A DNA stretch of 64,000 nucleotides from Chrysaora quinquecirrha (Eukaryota > Cnidaria > Scyphozoa > Semaeostomeae > Pelagiidae), in the NCBI GenBank assembly GCA_014526335.1, contig JACTAT010000039.1, forward strand, positions 5,380,202 to 5,444,201. The letters are read 5' to 3'. Shown here one piece after another: positions 1 through 11,271 of this stretch (the stretch's first letter is position 1; each line of letters begins with the position of its first letter). The notes beneath the pieces were generated by a model, which made no database searches, was not told the DNA's origin, and saw only the letters and a program-made list of their open reading frames with translations. Made by a program: the position numbers and the translations under genes.

Positions 1-29
1 AAAAAGAAAAGAGTGTAGTAAAAATTTTG

Positions 30-494
30 CATAGACCTTTTCAAAGAGATCTGCATCGGGCGCGACATTTTTCTGGAAAATGGTAGGCATATCAAGTAAG
101 AGAATCCTCTCCACGGACAGAGACCAGAATTGCAGTCGCTTCAGGGGGAGAAGTGCAGCAGATTTTACTCCAAATTCACGAATAATAGAAGCGAAAGACA
201 GTAAATGTTTAAAATATCTGCAGAAACGCAGGAAACAAGATGCAAGTAATTGACAAAAAGGGAAATACTTGATTAAATTATTCCTAGACCAGATAAACTG
301 GGACTTGAATCCTTTCTTTCACTCTAACCCCCATTAAAATTGAATTTGAAGCAAAATTTGCTGCAATTTCTCTTCTGGAACGACCGCAAATTCCGGTCTT
401 TGTCCGTGGAGAGGATTGCCTTACTCGATACCGCTACCATATTCCAGAAAAATGCCGTGCCCGATCCAGATCTCTTTAAAAAGGTCTTTATTCG
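30..494. mobile_element. Foldback/MITE-like element with ~140-bp inverted arms
   Basis: The left arm (about 30-170) and the right arm (about 345-494) are near reverse complements. Both arms carry, in matching order, a GACCTTTT..AAAGAGATCTG block, a TTTTTCTGGAA block and a CCTCTCCACGGACA block. No coding capacity is visible between them. This fits a non-autonomous palindromic DNA transposon. Diverged relatives of the right arm occur at about 18220-18345 (just upstream of SPTLC1) and 26690-26910 (SPTLC1 intron 9). The left end is close to the window edge, so a target duplication could not be judged. Confidence 0.7.
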
Positions 495-1269
495 ACCTTT
501 TTAAGTTATGAGATATCAATATTAGCAGTGTTCAGTGGCGTCACGTAGACGCTATGGGCCCTTAGGACATTGGTAAGATGGGTCACTGGTGACATACAGG
601 GACGGCGAAGAGAAATGAGCTCTAGGGGGAAGGGGGCTCGGAGTAGAGAGAAACTTTTTTAGTCGCATGAAAATTGCACAAGTTCGGTTACAGCCTTTTA
701 AGTTGAGATTTGGATGCAGCCAACATGGGGGATTTGATTGGAAGACCGTAATGAAACCCAAAACTTCACTGAAGAAAATCGCGCTGCCAAATCAGGCTAA
801 CGTTTCAAAAGAAAGCCAAAAATTTTCCGCGAGAAATTTCTCCATGTTAAAATCTTTGCTACATATATAAGGCGGGCGCGAGCAGTGCCAACATTGTTGG
901 CCACATGTTGGCCACATGTTGGCCATTGTTGGCTGAAAAAAGGCCAATATGTTGGCACGTTTTGGGCCCGTCTTTATAGAAAGTCTTCGCTCTATTAAAG
1001 TTGCTTTTACCATGAGATACCTAATGAGAGAACATATTTGTGTCCGCTTTTCAGATCCGTTGTATGGAGATGTAAACTTGAAATCTGAAAGTCTTAAGGG
1101 CCAAACCCATATTTTTCAACTTGTGTGGAAACTAGAGTAATTCACGTAGTTAATCATCACATACTTACATTTCAGAGTACATATCATTACTTTCGGCAGT
1201 AGTGCTTTTCCTAAATATATTATGAATTCTGAAGGTTTCTCGTCTTCACAATGAACTGTCGTTAAGGTA
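495..1269. other. Intergenic stretch with a short TGTTGGCCACA repeat
   Basis: I see no supportable gene here. About 885-960 holds several tandem or near-tandem copies of a TGTTGGCC(ACA) motif, each partly self-complementary through TTGGCCAA. The short ORFs on both strands have no family resemblance or exon structure I recognise. Confidence 0.4.
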
Positions 1270-4087
1270 TTATTTTCTGTGACTTTCAGGCACCTGTTCT
1301 TTGCAACAAAAATTGCATTTTTGGAACAGCCTATATCCTTTGAAATCTAAAAGGAAAAAAAGAATAATTTCTTCAGAACGAATTTGAAATCAGTTCATAA
1401 AATGATTGCAATCAGAATAAGATATGGAGAACATAGCTTTTCAAGTCCAACCATATACTATGGTCCAACCACAAGGTAGCACAATCCCCCTGTTAAGTCG
1501 GTGACTAGGATCCAAACCCCTTGGTTGGGAACAAGAAGCTAAGATGGTGGCCTGGCTAGTTCCTTTACAGTTCCTTATTTTTCAGGCAATTTTCAGCCCC
1601 CAGGCTCCAGTTCCTTATTAAAGTGTTCCTTAGAAGAAATGGTGAAGCGAGCGTCATCAGCACACGGAGATAGACCATTGGGATAGACACGAATGTTACA
1701 CCCCCTTAAATTCCAATTATTGAGTCACATGTTTAGTCAAATATGATTTTACATCTCTCCATTTATAGTAAAACTTTGCAATTTTGTGCTACCTATGACT
1801 TTGCGCCCGGGGACACTTGCTCTTCCTTGCTCTACCTTTACTACGCCACTGGCCTGTCATTACAAGACATAAGGGACACCATTTAGAACTAGTACGACGA
1901 GGACGACGAGTGGACATTGCAAAATGTATTCAATCAATTACCAACTGCAAACAAGGACGACGAGGGTGACAAAGACGATGAATGGAAAAGATATAACGTA
2001 TTCAATAAATTACAAACTACAAAACAAGAACGACGAAGGCGACAAAGACGACAAATGAAAAGATCTAATGTATTCAATGAATTACATTACCAACTGCAAA
2101 ACAGGTACGATGAGGGCGACAACGACAACAAGTCAAAATATATAACATATTCAATGAATTACCAATTACAAATAAAGGACGACGAGGGTGACAAAGACGA
2201 TGAGTGGAAAAGATATAACGTATTCAATGAATTGCCAGCTAAAAAGCAAGAGCGACGAAGGCGACAAAGACGACAAGTGAAAAACAGAATGAATTCAATG
2301 AACTACCAACAACAGAACGAGGACGACGAGTGAGAAAGATATAGCGTATTCCATGAATGACAATATGAATTACCAACTACAAAACAGGGACGACGAAGAC
2401 GACAAAGACGACCCATGAAAAGCATATAATGCGTTCAATGAATTACCAACCTTAGCCTTCTTTTTACCCGTTATTGAGCAATCATCAACAGTTATCACGC
2501 CACCTTTGGACATGAAGCATTCATCAGTGTCGACATTTTGCAGATTGATTGCCATTCCATTTCCAAGTTGTTTCAGCGTCTTTATCTTCACAAACTGACA
2601 ACTTGGCCTCACTATTGATGCACAATCCAGAGCCATACCACTCGATTTTGAATTCTGAAGTGATAAACAGAGCTAGGAAGGAACTTTTACATTCTTATAA
2701 AATTTTAACATGAAGGAGACCCCATTCTGGCGTTAGGGATATAGGTTTTTTCCGGAAAAATTAAAGGGACGAGGGATAGTTTATCTTGAATACTGTCGGG
2801 GGCCCTTTGGAGTTGCTTTTATACTCCAACCTAGCTATGTCGGTTACGCCACTGACCCTCCGCCCATCTATAAGTTTTTTAAGCTTTTATTAAAAAGCAT
2901 GGTATTCCCTTTTTTCTTACCTTTCATCCCATCGAATGGATATGTCAGTCCATCATCTGCATCTTGAAAAGGAGCTGCGAAAATATAAACGACGGCAGAA
3001 ATGAGGTTAGGAGATAACTCTATTTCTTATACCTTTGACACAGATTCAAAGAAATGCTAGAGGGCGTTTAGGCTCACTTCATAGAACAACCTGACAAGGT
3101 CTTTTCAAAGTAGGTAGAAATCAAGAGGTATAGAAAGAAGAATTTACCAGCGATGACGTAACAAAATGCATTCAGTATACCAGTAGGTACAGGCTATCTA
3201 AAGTAAAAAGAATTGTCTTTCATGTGTCTGGAGTGAGGGAATCGCTCTGTGGGTCATTTCTTTGCACGAGCATTCAAGATCTAACTATACAAACAGGTCA
3301 TTTTACCGAAGTAAAACATTCTCCGTTGATTATGTTTGTATAGGGTAACATGCACTTTGTTTAATCAAAGATTGTGAATTATTGGCTACGTTTTATTTTT
3401 ATGCCAAGGTTTAAACTACACAATTCCTGTTTTAGAACCACACAAAAAATTAAGAATTGCACATTTTGTGTAGTTAGAGCTGCACGTTAAAACAATTAAA
3501 AAACCCAGCGCTTGCGTTTGAAGATCGGGATAAACGGGCTGATTCAAATTTATGAATATAAATTTGAAATCGCATATGGTAGTAAGGAAGGAGGGCGGAG
3601 ACGATTGCTGACGGTAACGGATTCTTTCTACAATTTAACGGAACCCAAATTTAAAGGCACATTCGTAACAAATAGCAAAATAACTACAGGGTTTTTTTCA
3701 AGAAAAATTTAGAACTGCACATTATCCTTAGGGGCTATAGGCATGCTCTCCAAGAAAATTTTTAAATTTTATGGGCCTTGAATCGCTTTAGTGGTCATTT
3801 GCGATTGTAATTTGCAAAATCTATGAGACCAGGCCATTTTGCTGACTAAAGCAAAAGATATACCGTTCATTATTTTGGTATAGAGCGACAAGTACTGAAA
3901 AAAAATTTGAAATATGCTTTATGCCTGTTTCTCAACGGCACAATTTATCTTTTAGAGCTGCACATAAATTTTCAGAACTGCACATTTTGTGTAGAACTGC
4001 ACGTTAAAAAACCCTGAATAACTACTACAAACCTGATGATGCCGTGGCGAACAGCGTAGCGAAGATCATAAACCATGCCATCTCCAT
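1270..4087 (-). CDS. Small secreted lectin-like protein (mannose-receptor-type cysteine-rich fold), four exons, apparent frame break
   Basis: Minus-strand exons are 4087-4033, 2974-2921, 2654-2468 and 1346-1270. All have AG acceptors and GT donors, with phases 1/1/1. Exon 1 gives a signal peptide (MEMAWFMIFATLFATASS). Exon 2 codes an acidic linker. Exon 3 has the pattern of an R-type/β-trefoil cysteine-rich domain: FKIEW..SGLCIN, LSVCED, TTWKWNG, then NLQNVDTDECF and VITVDDC. Exon 4 gives an LFQKC-type segment and a stop. Human mannose receptor has a comparable N-terminal cysteine-rich domain; this assignment is from memory of the pattern. Exon 3 is 187 nt. The first half reads in one frame and the second half in another, switching near 2545-2555, so one base appears to be in excess. 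Read as given, translation ends at TGA codons around 2521-2526. Either a recent pseudogene or a sequence error is possible. Expected intact length is about 120 aa. Confidence 0.6.
1900..2460. repeat. Minisatellite, ~60-85-bp units
   Basis: About eight imperfect units follow a GTATTCAATGAATTACCAACT..ACAAGGACGACGAGGGCGACAAAGACGA pattern. GTATTCAAT-like anchors lie near 1926, 2008, 2070, 2150, 2220, 2288, 2347 and 2432. The block ends right beside exon 3 of the minus-strand lectin-like gene, inside its last intron. It creates a repetitive plus-strand ORF (KDDEWKRYNVFN / RRRRQRRQ) that I do not regard as a gene. Confidence 0.7.
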
Positions 4088-4870
4088 CTCGACCAGAGTG
4101 TGCAGTAACTGTGCTTGTTCATCGAATTCCCTCTCTTTTATACGCTACCGTTATGCTACATTTCTAAAACTCTTCAAATATATGAACAGATGTACTGTTA
4201 CCCAGAAACAAAAACCTATTTCGGCTTGCGTGGAGAAAACAGTTTGCGTCGGATTGACCAATCAAAACGCGATATTTGTGATACTGTTCTAGATAAAACT
4301 GGTCTAACTTGTATTGCGGATCTTGTTTTTAAGTCCGACAATCTTGGACATAAATTACAGGACTTTAGATGGAACTTTCCAGTCCCCCCTTTCCCCAACA
4401 TCAATGTTGTTATTGGCTTTGAATTTAAGGCTTGATTAGAGCAGGCGCATTCTCGCTGAAATCTTACAATAAAGCAATATTGATTTTGGGGGGCAATGGA
4501 ATATAAACATCGATCACAAACAGTCCGGATATATTTTTTTGTCCAAGATTGTAGATAGTAAGCCAATGAATTGGGTATCGAATGGCAACATATTCACAAA
4601 TATCGAAATTGAACTACCCTTCGAACAATTGCTGCAAACGAAATTGTTTTCTTTATTGATATTGTTTATTTTAATCATGCAATCGGTATCCCTTCTGTTT
4701 TGATCGCTATGCCTCGCGCGATTCTTTCTACAAACACAGCGATACTGTTGCCGTGTAACATGCATTCGTCTACGTTGGTATGCAGATGAAGCTGCTGAAT
4801 TTGCGTTTCATCATCACGCATATCAAGCCTTGCCATTTATGCAACCCCAGCAATAGGTATCTAGCCAGTC
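4088..4870. other. Upstream region of the lectin-like gene
   Basis: This stretch lies upstream of the minus-strand start at 4087 and presumably carries that gene's promoter and 5' UTR. I cannot point to a specific TATA box or initiator with confidence. The ORFs on both strands here overlap each other and show no protein family features. Confidence 0.3.
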
Positions 4871-5123
4871 AGAGTCGGCTAATCATTAGTTAGTTAGATA
4901 ATTAATTCAATAGATAGTTAGTTAGATAGTTGGTTCGATAATTGGATAGATAGTTATTGTCAGCTAATCTTTAGCTGACTATAATAGTAAGTTAGTAAGT
5001 TAATGACTGACTATAGCTAGTTAGTGAGTAAGTTAACAAGTTATTTAGCTAGATAGCTAGTTAGTTAGTTAGTTATTTAGTTAGCTAGATAATTTAATAG
5101 TTAGTTAGTACGTTAGTTAGTAC

Positions 5124-5179
<56 letters not shown>

Positions 5180-5430
5180 TAGTTAGTTAGTTAGTTAGTT
5201 AGTTAGTACGTTAGTTAGTTAGTTGGTTATTTAGATAGTTTGTTTGTTGGTTAATTAGTTAGTTAGTTAGTTAGCTAGCCAGTTAGTTACTTTGACAGTT
5301 AGTTAGTTAGTCAGTACGTTAGTAAGTTAGATAATTAGACAGTTGGTTAGTTAGTTAGTTAGTTAGTTAGATAGCTAATTAGTTAGCTATTCAGTTGGAT
5401 TTTTAGTTAGTTAGTTTGTTAGTTTTGTTA
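4870..5430. repeat. (TTAG)n tetranucleotide field, first block
   Basis: Dense TTAG/AGTT repeats carry frequent variants (TTAGATAG, TTAGCTAG, TACGTTAG). The purest run lies at about 5100-5220. A ~450-bp unrelated AT-rich spacer separates it from the second block. Confidence 0.9.
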
Positions 5431-5889
5431 AGCTTTGCCATTCTTATGTATTTATGAAGACCTTTCAGAAGAGTATACCGTGATTATTGCTGAGAGGGTA
5501 TCCTATTGAAAGACCCAATGAAAAAAGAAGCTCCAATAAAACCCTTGGTGACAAAGGATTTTTCTCGTTTAGTCGATAAACCTCTAAAATTCTTAGTTCA
5601 TATTTAGAGATAAATTCTATTTCAATAAATGTCTTCCAATGTTTGTTCATATGTCGTTTGTTTAAACTGTTTGTCAAAAAGTGAATTATATCATTTTTTA
5701 ATAACGTTCACCTGTTTATATTTTACAGTTTCCTAAATCAGGACAGCACAAATATACATTAACTATTTAAACAGATCTTTATATTTTAATGAAAAACAGC
5801 AAATTAACTTCTATAATTTACACTTCTTAGTACAATATCGTTTATATACAGGCGTATATTTGATTTCATTTTTGGACTTTACAGAATTG

Positions 5890-6471
5890 GATATCCTAGA
5901 TAGTAAGTTAGTTAGTTACGCTGTTAGCTAGTTAGTTAGTTAGTTATCTAGTAGTTAGTTAGTTAGTTAGTTAGTTATGCTGTTAGTTAGTTAGTAAGTT
6001 AGTTAGTGAGTTAGTTGCTTAGTTGGTTTGTTAGTTAATAGATGGAAAGTTAGTTAGTTTATTATTTACGCTGTTAGCTAGTTCGTTAGTTAGTTATTTA
6101 GTTAGTTAGTTAGTTGGTTGGATAGTTTGTTAGTTAGTTACGCTAGTTAGTAAGTTAGTTAGTTATGCTGTTAGTTAGTTAGTTAGTTAGTAAGTTAGTT
6201 GATTAGTTGGTTTGTTAGTTAATAGATGGAAAGTTAGTGAGTTTATTATTTACGCTGTTAGTTAATTAGTCAGTAAGTCATTTAGTGATTTAGTTGATTG
6301 GTTGGTTAGTTAGTTAGTTATTTAGTTAGTTAGTTTATTATTTACGCTGTTACTTAATTAGTTAGTAAGTTAGTTAGTGATTTAGTTGATCTTGATTGGT
6401 TGGTTAGTTAGTTAGTTATTTCGTTAGTTAGTTAGTTGGGTACTTAGTTAGTCAGTTAGTTAGTTAGGTAC

Positions 6472-6503
<32 letters not shown>

Positions 6504-6534
6504 CTAGTTAGTGAGTTACTTGATTGGTTGGTTG

Positions 6535-6575
<41 letters not shown>

Positions 6576-6706
6576 CCAATTAGTTATCTAATTAGGATCG
6601 TGATTGATTAGTTTGTTAGTCGTTAAGCCAGTTGATTAGTTGATTAGTAGCTAAGTAAGTAAGTTAGTTAGTTAGTAAGTTAGTTAGTTAGTTGGTCAGT
6701 TAGCCA

Positions 6707-6765
<59 letters not shown>

Positions 6766-6815
6766 TTAGTTAGTTAGTTAGTTAGTAAGTTAGTTGGTTA
6801 GTTAGAACTGTTTGC
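5890..6815. repeat. (TTAG)n tetranucleotide field, second block
   Basis: The same TTAG repeat resumes, with longer-range substructure. A phrase containing TTTATTATTTACGCTGTTAG recurs near 6055, 6240 and 6340, suggesting local tandem duplication of ~100-180-bp pieces inside the simple repeat. The purest run is at about 6710-6780. Confidence 0.9.
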
Positions 6816-7907
6816 GGTTGAATGAAGAAATTTGATGGGTTGCAGTATCATATCACCTCGTGTTCTCCAGTACTCTACCCATCCTAGGATAAAAGTGAAT
6901 TACAAGTATTTCAAAATTCAACGGGTACGTTGGACTTTTTTCAATAAGAAACTAGAAACTTACCTGATGGTCCAACCGTCAAGTTTTTTAAAATGTCCAG
7001 TATTTTAGCCCAGGGCAGGCCTCTGTTTGGTGCTAATGAAATTTTGGAATGAAACTTTTGTTGAAAATGATCTGACCACCACATTGAATCCCTGGTGGAC
7101 GGGGGTTCTCCCTAACGTAGGCTGACAGTGACAGGTATGTGCCCCTCATATGGGTGGGTTTTTCTTCAAAAATTCCTTACAACTGGATCCGATTTATGCC
7201 TAAAATACCTTAAAAGTGGGTATATAATCAAATTTCGTTAACATTTGGTACACAAATGCATATATCATAAAACTGGGTGGCTGAATATGTAAAACAATAC
7301 TTTAAAGGTGGGTTAGTTTGTAAACTCGGGGGCACAAACCTGTACATTTCAGGGTCAAGTACCCCCCCCCTTGATTGAATCTTGAATCTTGAAATTTTTT
7401 GGGACATTTTCTATAATGATTTGAAGCCAATTTTGCAATTTAGTATAATCTAGGCCTTGAGCATTGAGGGTCCTAGTCGTAGTCCTACCAAATGACAAAC
7501 AAACGGTGCAATTTTATAGAAATAAAGAATTGATAAAGAAAATAAAGGTTCTAAGATACCTTCACCCTTGTAGTACTTATCATGATTACCATACTTTTTT
7601 GCCAGTTAACGTTAGCACTTAGCAGCAACATGACAGAAACAAACACAAGCCTACATTGCACAATAACAACAATTTTGATTGCCAGACCAGTAAGAAGGCC
7701 CATATCCATGTGGCTAGATCAAACCATCAACAATGTAAATAAAAGTCCGCATGTTCAACTGAAACCAGATATAAATTTGCAACGAAACCCTTTGAACGGA
7801 GAAGGCCATAGTCCATAGGCCGAGCAGCCATAGGGGGCTTGAGTAAGTTGAAAATTAGCATCTTGATTCTTCATAATAATCATCATGATGCCAGTCCGCG
7901 GACTCCT
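6816..7907. other. Gene-poor stretch
   Basis: I see no supportable gene, RNA or clear element between the TTAG field and the hairpin at 7908. The small ORF near 7582 has no start context or similarity that I can defend. Confidence 0.4.
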
Positions 7908-7975
7908 AGCCTGCGTGCAGCCTCAACTCATCTAGCAGAAGAAGAGTTTGAGGCTGCACGTAGGCTACGGACTCC
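7908..7975. repeat. Strong hairpin-forming inverted repeat
   Basis: GCCTGCGTGCAGCCTCAACTC pairs with GAGTTTGAGGCTGCACGTAGGC across a ~15-nt loop. The outer flanks CGGACTCC and CGGACTCCCC are direct rather than inverted. This could be a tiny foldback element or a tandem inverted insertion. Confidence 0.7.
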
Positions 7976-7990
7976 CCGCTTCGAAAAAAA

Positions 7991-8750
7991 ACCATACACG
8001 TTTTTTTTTATAAGGAACACCTTTATAAGGAACTCGAGGCTGAAAATTCCCAAAAAATTAAGGAACTTTAAGGAACTGTCGAGGCTCGGATGAAAAACTA
8101 AGAAACTCTTTTTTAAAGAACAAGACGGTTAGTATGAAAAAGGAACAGAAGTAAAATATATTTCCCATCGTTCTTCCCCGAAAGGCTCCATTTATACTAA
8201 AAGTTAGAAATGACGAATAGTTTATGTGGATTTGCTGTAAAAATTAGTATTTATACATATCCCACGACAAGGAACAGGATAAGGAACTTTCAGCCTCATT
8301 TTGTTGAAACGTTAAGGAACTCCAGCCTCAACTCAGACCAAAGGTTCCTTAAAAAAAACGTGTAGTTTGCTAAAAAAGTTGAGGAGATGTTACATGTTGA
8401 ATCTTGGATGTTGCTTTGAGTTCCTTAATTTTTCGACAAAATGAGGCTGAAGTTCCTTATATTGTTCCTTGACATGACAAAAATTTGAATAGCCTACTAA
8501 TTTTTACAGCAAATTCATATAAATTTGCTTCATTTTCAACTTTAAATATAAATGGAGTCTATTTTGGCAGAAAGATGGGAAATATATTGTTATTCTGTCA
8601 TTTTTCTTTACAAATAGTCTTGCTCTTGAAAAAATTTATTCCTAGTTTTTCATCCGAGCCTCGACAGTTCCTTAAAGTTCCTTAATTTTTTGGGAATTGT
8701 CAGCCTCGAGTTCCTTATAAAGATATTCCTTATAAAAAAATGTGTATCGT
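7991..8750. mobile_element. ~760-bp palindromic foldback element
   Basis: The element is an almost complete palindrome centred near 8370, with arms of about 350 bp. The outer ~110 bp (ATACAC-T-run-TATAAGGAAC ... CGAGGCTCGGATGAAAAACTA) match nearly perfectly between 7993-8103 and the reverse complement of 8640-8748. The inner arm segments also pair, through TAATTTTTACAGCAAAT, TATAAATGGAG and CGATGGGAAATATAT (or close variants). There is no ORF of transposase type, so it is non-autonomous. No convincing target duplication is visible. A diverged half-end with the same ACAC-T-run-TATAAGAA layout occurs near 8800. Confidence 0.85.
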
Positions 8751-9060
8751 ATATAACCTCGCTGTATCCTCAAGTGTGATGTACAAATGAAATGTACTAC
8801 ACACTTTTTTTTTATAAGAATACAGTCTATAAGAATATTCAGGATCAAAATTGCTGCAATTTAAGAATTATTTAAGAATAATCTGACGCTCAAGCTTGAC
8901 TTGACGAGGATCAATTTTATTTCTCTGCGTTTTTTACACTGCACAATAAGTGTGATTGTCAGGCAACTTACTTATTTCTAACTGCGTTTTTATTTCACTG
9001 ACAGGTCAGTGAGCACAAAAATCTAAGCAAGTGGGTAACCTTTGTTTTGACACCAGATTA

Positions 9061-9410
9061 TGATATTTGGTGGTATAACGATCATTTTGAGCGGTCGTGC
9101 CATTTCGAAAAATGGGGGCAAGTCACGTGTTTGATGACGTCATTTTGTGGGGATCATTTTCTCTAAAATGGGCTGTAACTCGCATAATACTTAACCGATT
9201 TGGTTGAAAATTGTTTCAAACACCGTGAAATTAAATGCCCTTTCATTTGGTATACGGCACAATATATTTTGGGAAATTCCGCAAATGTTTTTCCGAATTC
9301 AGCGACTTTTTGATGACGTCATAAATGAATCATGCTAAAAAGTTCACTTCTCGCAAAAATGCTTGATCGTTTCAGTCGCAAATGGCTTCAAACAACGTAA
9401 GCCTTCAGTG
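9061..9410. other. Probable dispersed repeat with two TGACGTCA palindromes
   Basis: Two exact TGACGTCA sites (9135-9142 and 9314-9321) lie about 180 bp apart in a non-coding stretch. Between them is a sentence-like block (CTGTAACTCGCATAATACTTAACCGATTTGG) that looks like repeat consensus. TGACGTCA is the CREB/ATF consensus, but paired sites inside a repeat need not be functional. No gene is visible. Confidence 0.35.
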
Positions 9411-9416
9411 TACATA

Positions 9417-9696
9417 GAGGGGGGCTTTGGGCTTTCACGGGTTGCGGGTTTGGCCGATTTTGCCCTCGGGTTTTCGGGTTTTCCCAAAAAATCGCGCGGG
9501 TTTTCGGGTCAAGTATATTTAACGGGCAACGGTTTTTGCCATTTTTCTAGCTCGGGTTTCGGGTCTTGTAGTAAAATGTGCTGGTTTTCGGGTTTTAAAC
9601 TCGACAGAGGATATCAATGTGTAAAATTCTTACAAGAGTTGTTGAAACTAAGGTCATCCGGATTTTCGGGTTTTGATACCCCCCAAAGCCCCCCTA
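9417..9696. mobile_element. 280-bp TIR element with perfect 6-bp target duplication
   Basis: Terminal inverted repeats AGGGGGGCTTTGGG occur at both ends. TACATA flanks the element directly on both sides (9411-9416 and 9697-9702). The interior is rich in CGGGTTTTCGGG motifs. It lies just downstream of the decayed minus-strand gene at 9700-11240. The superfamily is uncertain, because a 6-bp duplication is not diagnostic. Confidence 0.7.
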
Positions 9697-9699
9697 TAC

Positions 9700-11240
9700 A
9701 TATGGCTCGTAAGATATTTGATAACAGTTTATCACCCTCGCAAGTGGTTTTTCCGTCCATTCAACAATGCGTTGCTATGCTTAGTGGCCGCGTTGTGAGG
9801 GGATATGGAAAAGCTTCTTCCAGGCTGGTGGCTTTAGCTACGAGCATACCAAATGCTTGCCGATCTTCTTTCATGGCTGTCACTGCTTTAGGCTGCTGTT
9901 TACTTTTTTCAAGGCCAGTTTTAAGCCTGACCTTTTTGATGTTGTCAAATAGTGACTTATCTCCCTTTACCAGGCAATCAGCAACAAATTCCTTGAAAGA
10001 CTTATCGCCCGTTTCTTCTGCATTCAATAGACCATTTATGATATTTTTGTCATATTGACATGGATCTTGCTGGCCCATCACCAAATGGATCAATACAATA
10101 TTCCCTGAGTTTCTTTCTGAGATTCATAACATGCGTATTATGCATTTTTTTATTGCCTGGAGTTAATTCCTTATGGCTCGATGAAGTCTTAGCATGCAAA
10201 TTTCTTTTAATGTCGATCTCATTCTCCAGTGTATATGATATGTAGTAATCCATCTGTTCATTGCATCAGTATTTGTACTATACCCAGCTTGAACGGACCT
10301 GCAGTGCCTTTTGTTGCTCCATTAAAATGTTCTGTTACCATATCACCATGTATACAGCTAAAGATGTCCCCACTTTCACTGGCTCCTTGGCCTCTTAATG
10401 CCAAATTATTGTAAGCTTCTTGTCTGCTATCTTCTAACCCACGTAAGTAAACGTGTTGATAAGTGTTGTATCTACCATAATGAATATGGTCGAAAGCGAA
10501 AACTGATTTTAGCATTTGCCTTTCTGCTTGGAGATGTCTTTCAAAATCTTTTTCTCGCACTGCAGAAACAAGCGCAAGCATCAAAGATACGTCCATTAGA
10601 TATTTGACGGTCATCTTTGCCTGTGTTCCGCCTGCTTGCATTATCTGGAGTTTCAATGCATGAAATGCTTTCAGTCCAAGTATCTTTTCTAGAGCTTGCG
10701 ACGAAGGGTTTTTCCGCAGTTCTACCAATCTTTGTTTCAGATTTTTGACCATATTCACGTAGTTAGCCGTTACGTCTTCTTCTCTGTTTTGGACCAGTGC
10801 ATCGAACGCCTCCTTGTGCAAACGCATGCAGCGGCAATAGTGACGCCCCTCCTTTGCTTGCGATAAGGAGCCGGAGGCAATCGAGCCAGCATCAAAAAAC
10901 CAGTCACCATATCCCATACAAGAATGCCGCTTATAGAGAATCTTCTGCAGTACTCTGAGCTGATGAAACCCACCCATTATTGGAATAATGTTTTTGAAGA
11001 CAAAGACGATAAGTCCATCCTTGACCAATGCTTTGATAAAGACTTAGTGTGGGAATAGCATATAAAAACATTATGACTATGTCTTTTGGACACCCTATCG
11101 TCTTTTTCATTGGAATTTCTTGTCCAAGGCTGCACATGCGCAAATCATTGAACGGCGCAACGTTATCTAGTTTGTTTGCAGAAACACGACGAGATGAAAG
11201 TAAAATTGCCAGTCTTATTTCATTATTTACTGAAGCTTAA
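9700..11240 (-). pseudogene. Decayed ORF of an uncharacterised invertebrate repeat-associated protein family
   Basis: Minus-strand reading from 11240 downward gives a protein-like sequence broken across frames. 11240-11050 reads MCSLGQEIPMKKTIGCPKD. 11028-10258 reads LGLKAFHALKL, HIHYGRYNTYQHVYLRGLED and HGDMVTEHFN. 10253-10050 reads KTSSSHKELTPG and CIDPFGDGPAR. 10093-9761 reads MKEDRQAFGMLVAKA. An in-frame TGA follows near 9760. From memory, proteins with GGFH...DAG..A.GS...GRHY/RLHKE motifs are common, unnamed and multicopy in marine invertebrate genomes, often beside mobile elements. At least two frame shifts and one stop argue for a pseudogene. No function is assigned. It stops about 30 bp short of the start codon of the plus-strand CUB gene. 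Confidence 0.6.
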
Positions 11241-11271
11241 CTTATTTGCTGCTTGACAACGTCGAAAGGAA

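Noticed and set aside
1917..2333. 138-residue plus-strand ORF with KDDEWKRYNVFN and RRRRQRRQ repeats
   Set aside because: It is a read-through of a minisatellite inside an intron of a minus-strand gene. The reading frame of successive units alternates, which argues against selection on the protein.
4870..6815. TTAG field as a possible telomeric or interstitial telomere repeat
   Set aside because: The unit is a tetranucleotide, not TTAGGG or TTAGG, is highly variable, and the same repeat occurs in the opposite orientation inside a gene intron (46425-46940).
9135..9321. Paired TGACGTCA sites as a CREB-regulated promoter
   Set aside because: The sites sit in what looks like a dispersed repeat and are nearly 2 kb from the nearest intact gene start; nothing else supports a promoter.
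9363..10058. 231-residue plus-strand ORF rich in Gly/Phe/Ser
   Set aside because: It spans the G-rich TIR element and then the antisense of the minus-strand pseudogene. It starts at a TTG codon and has no family features.
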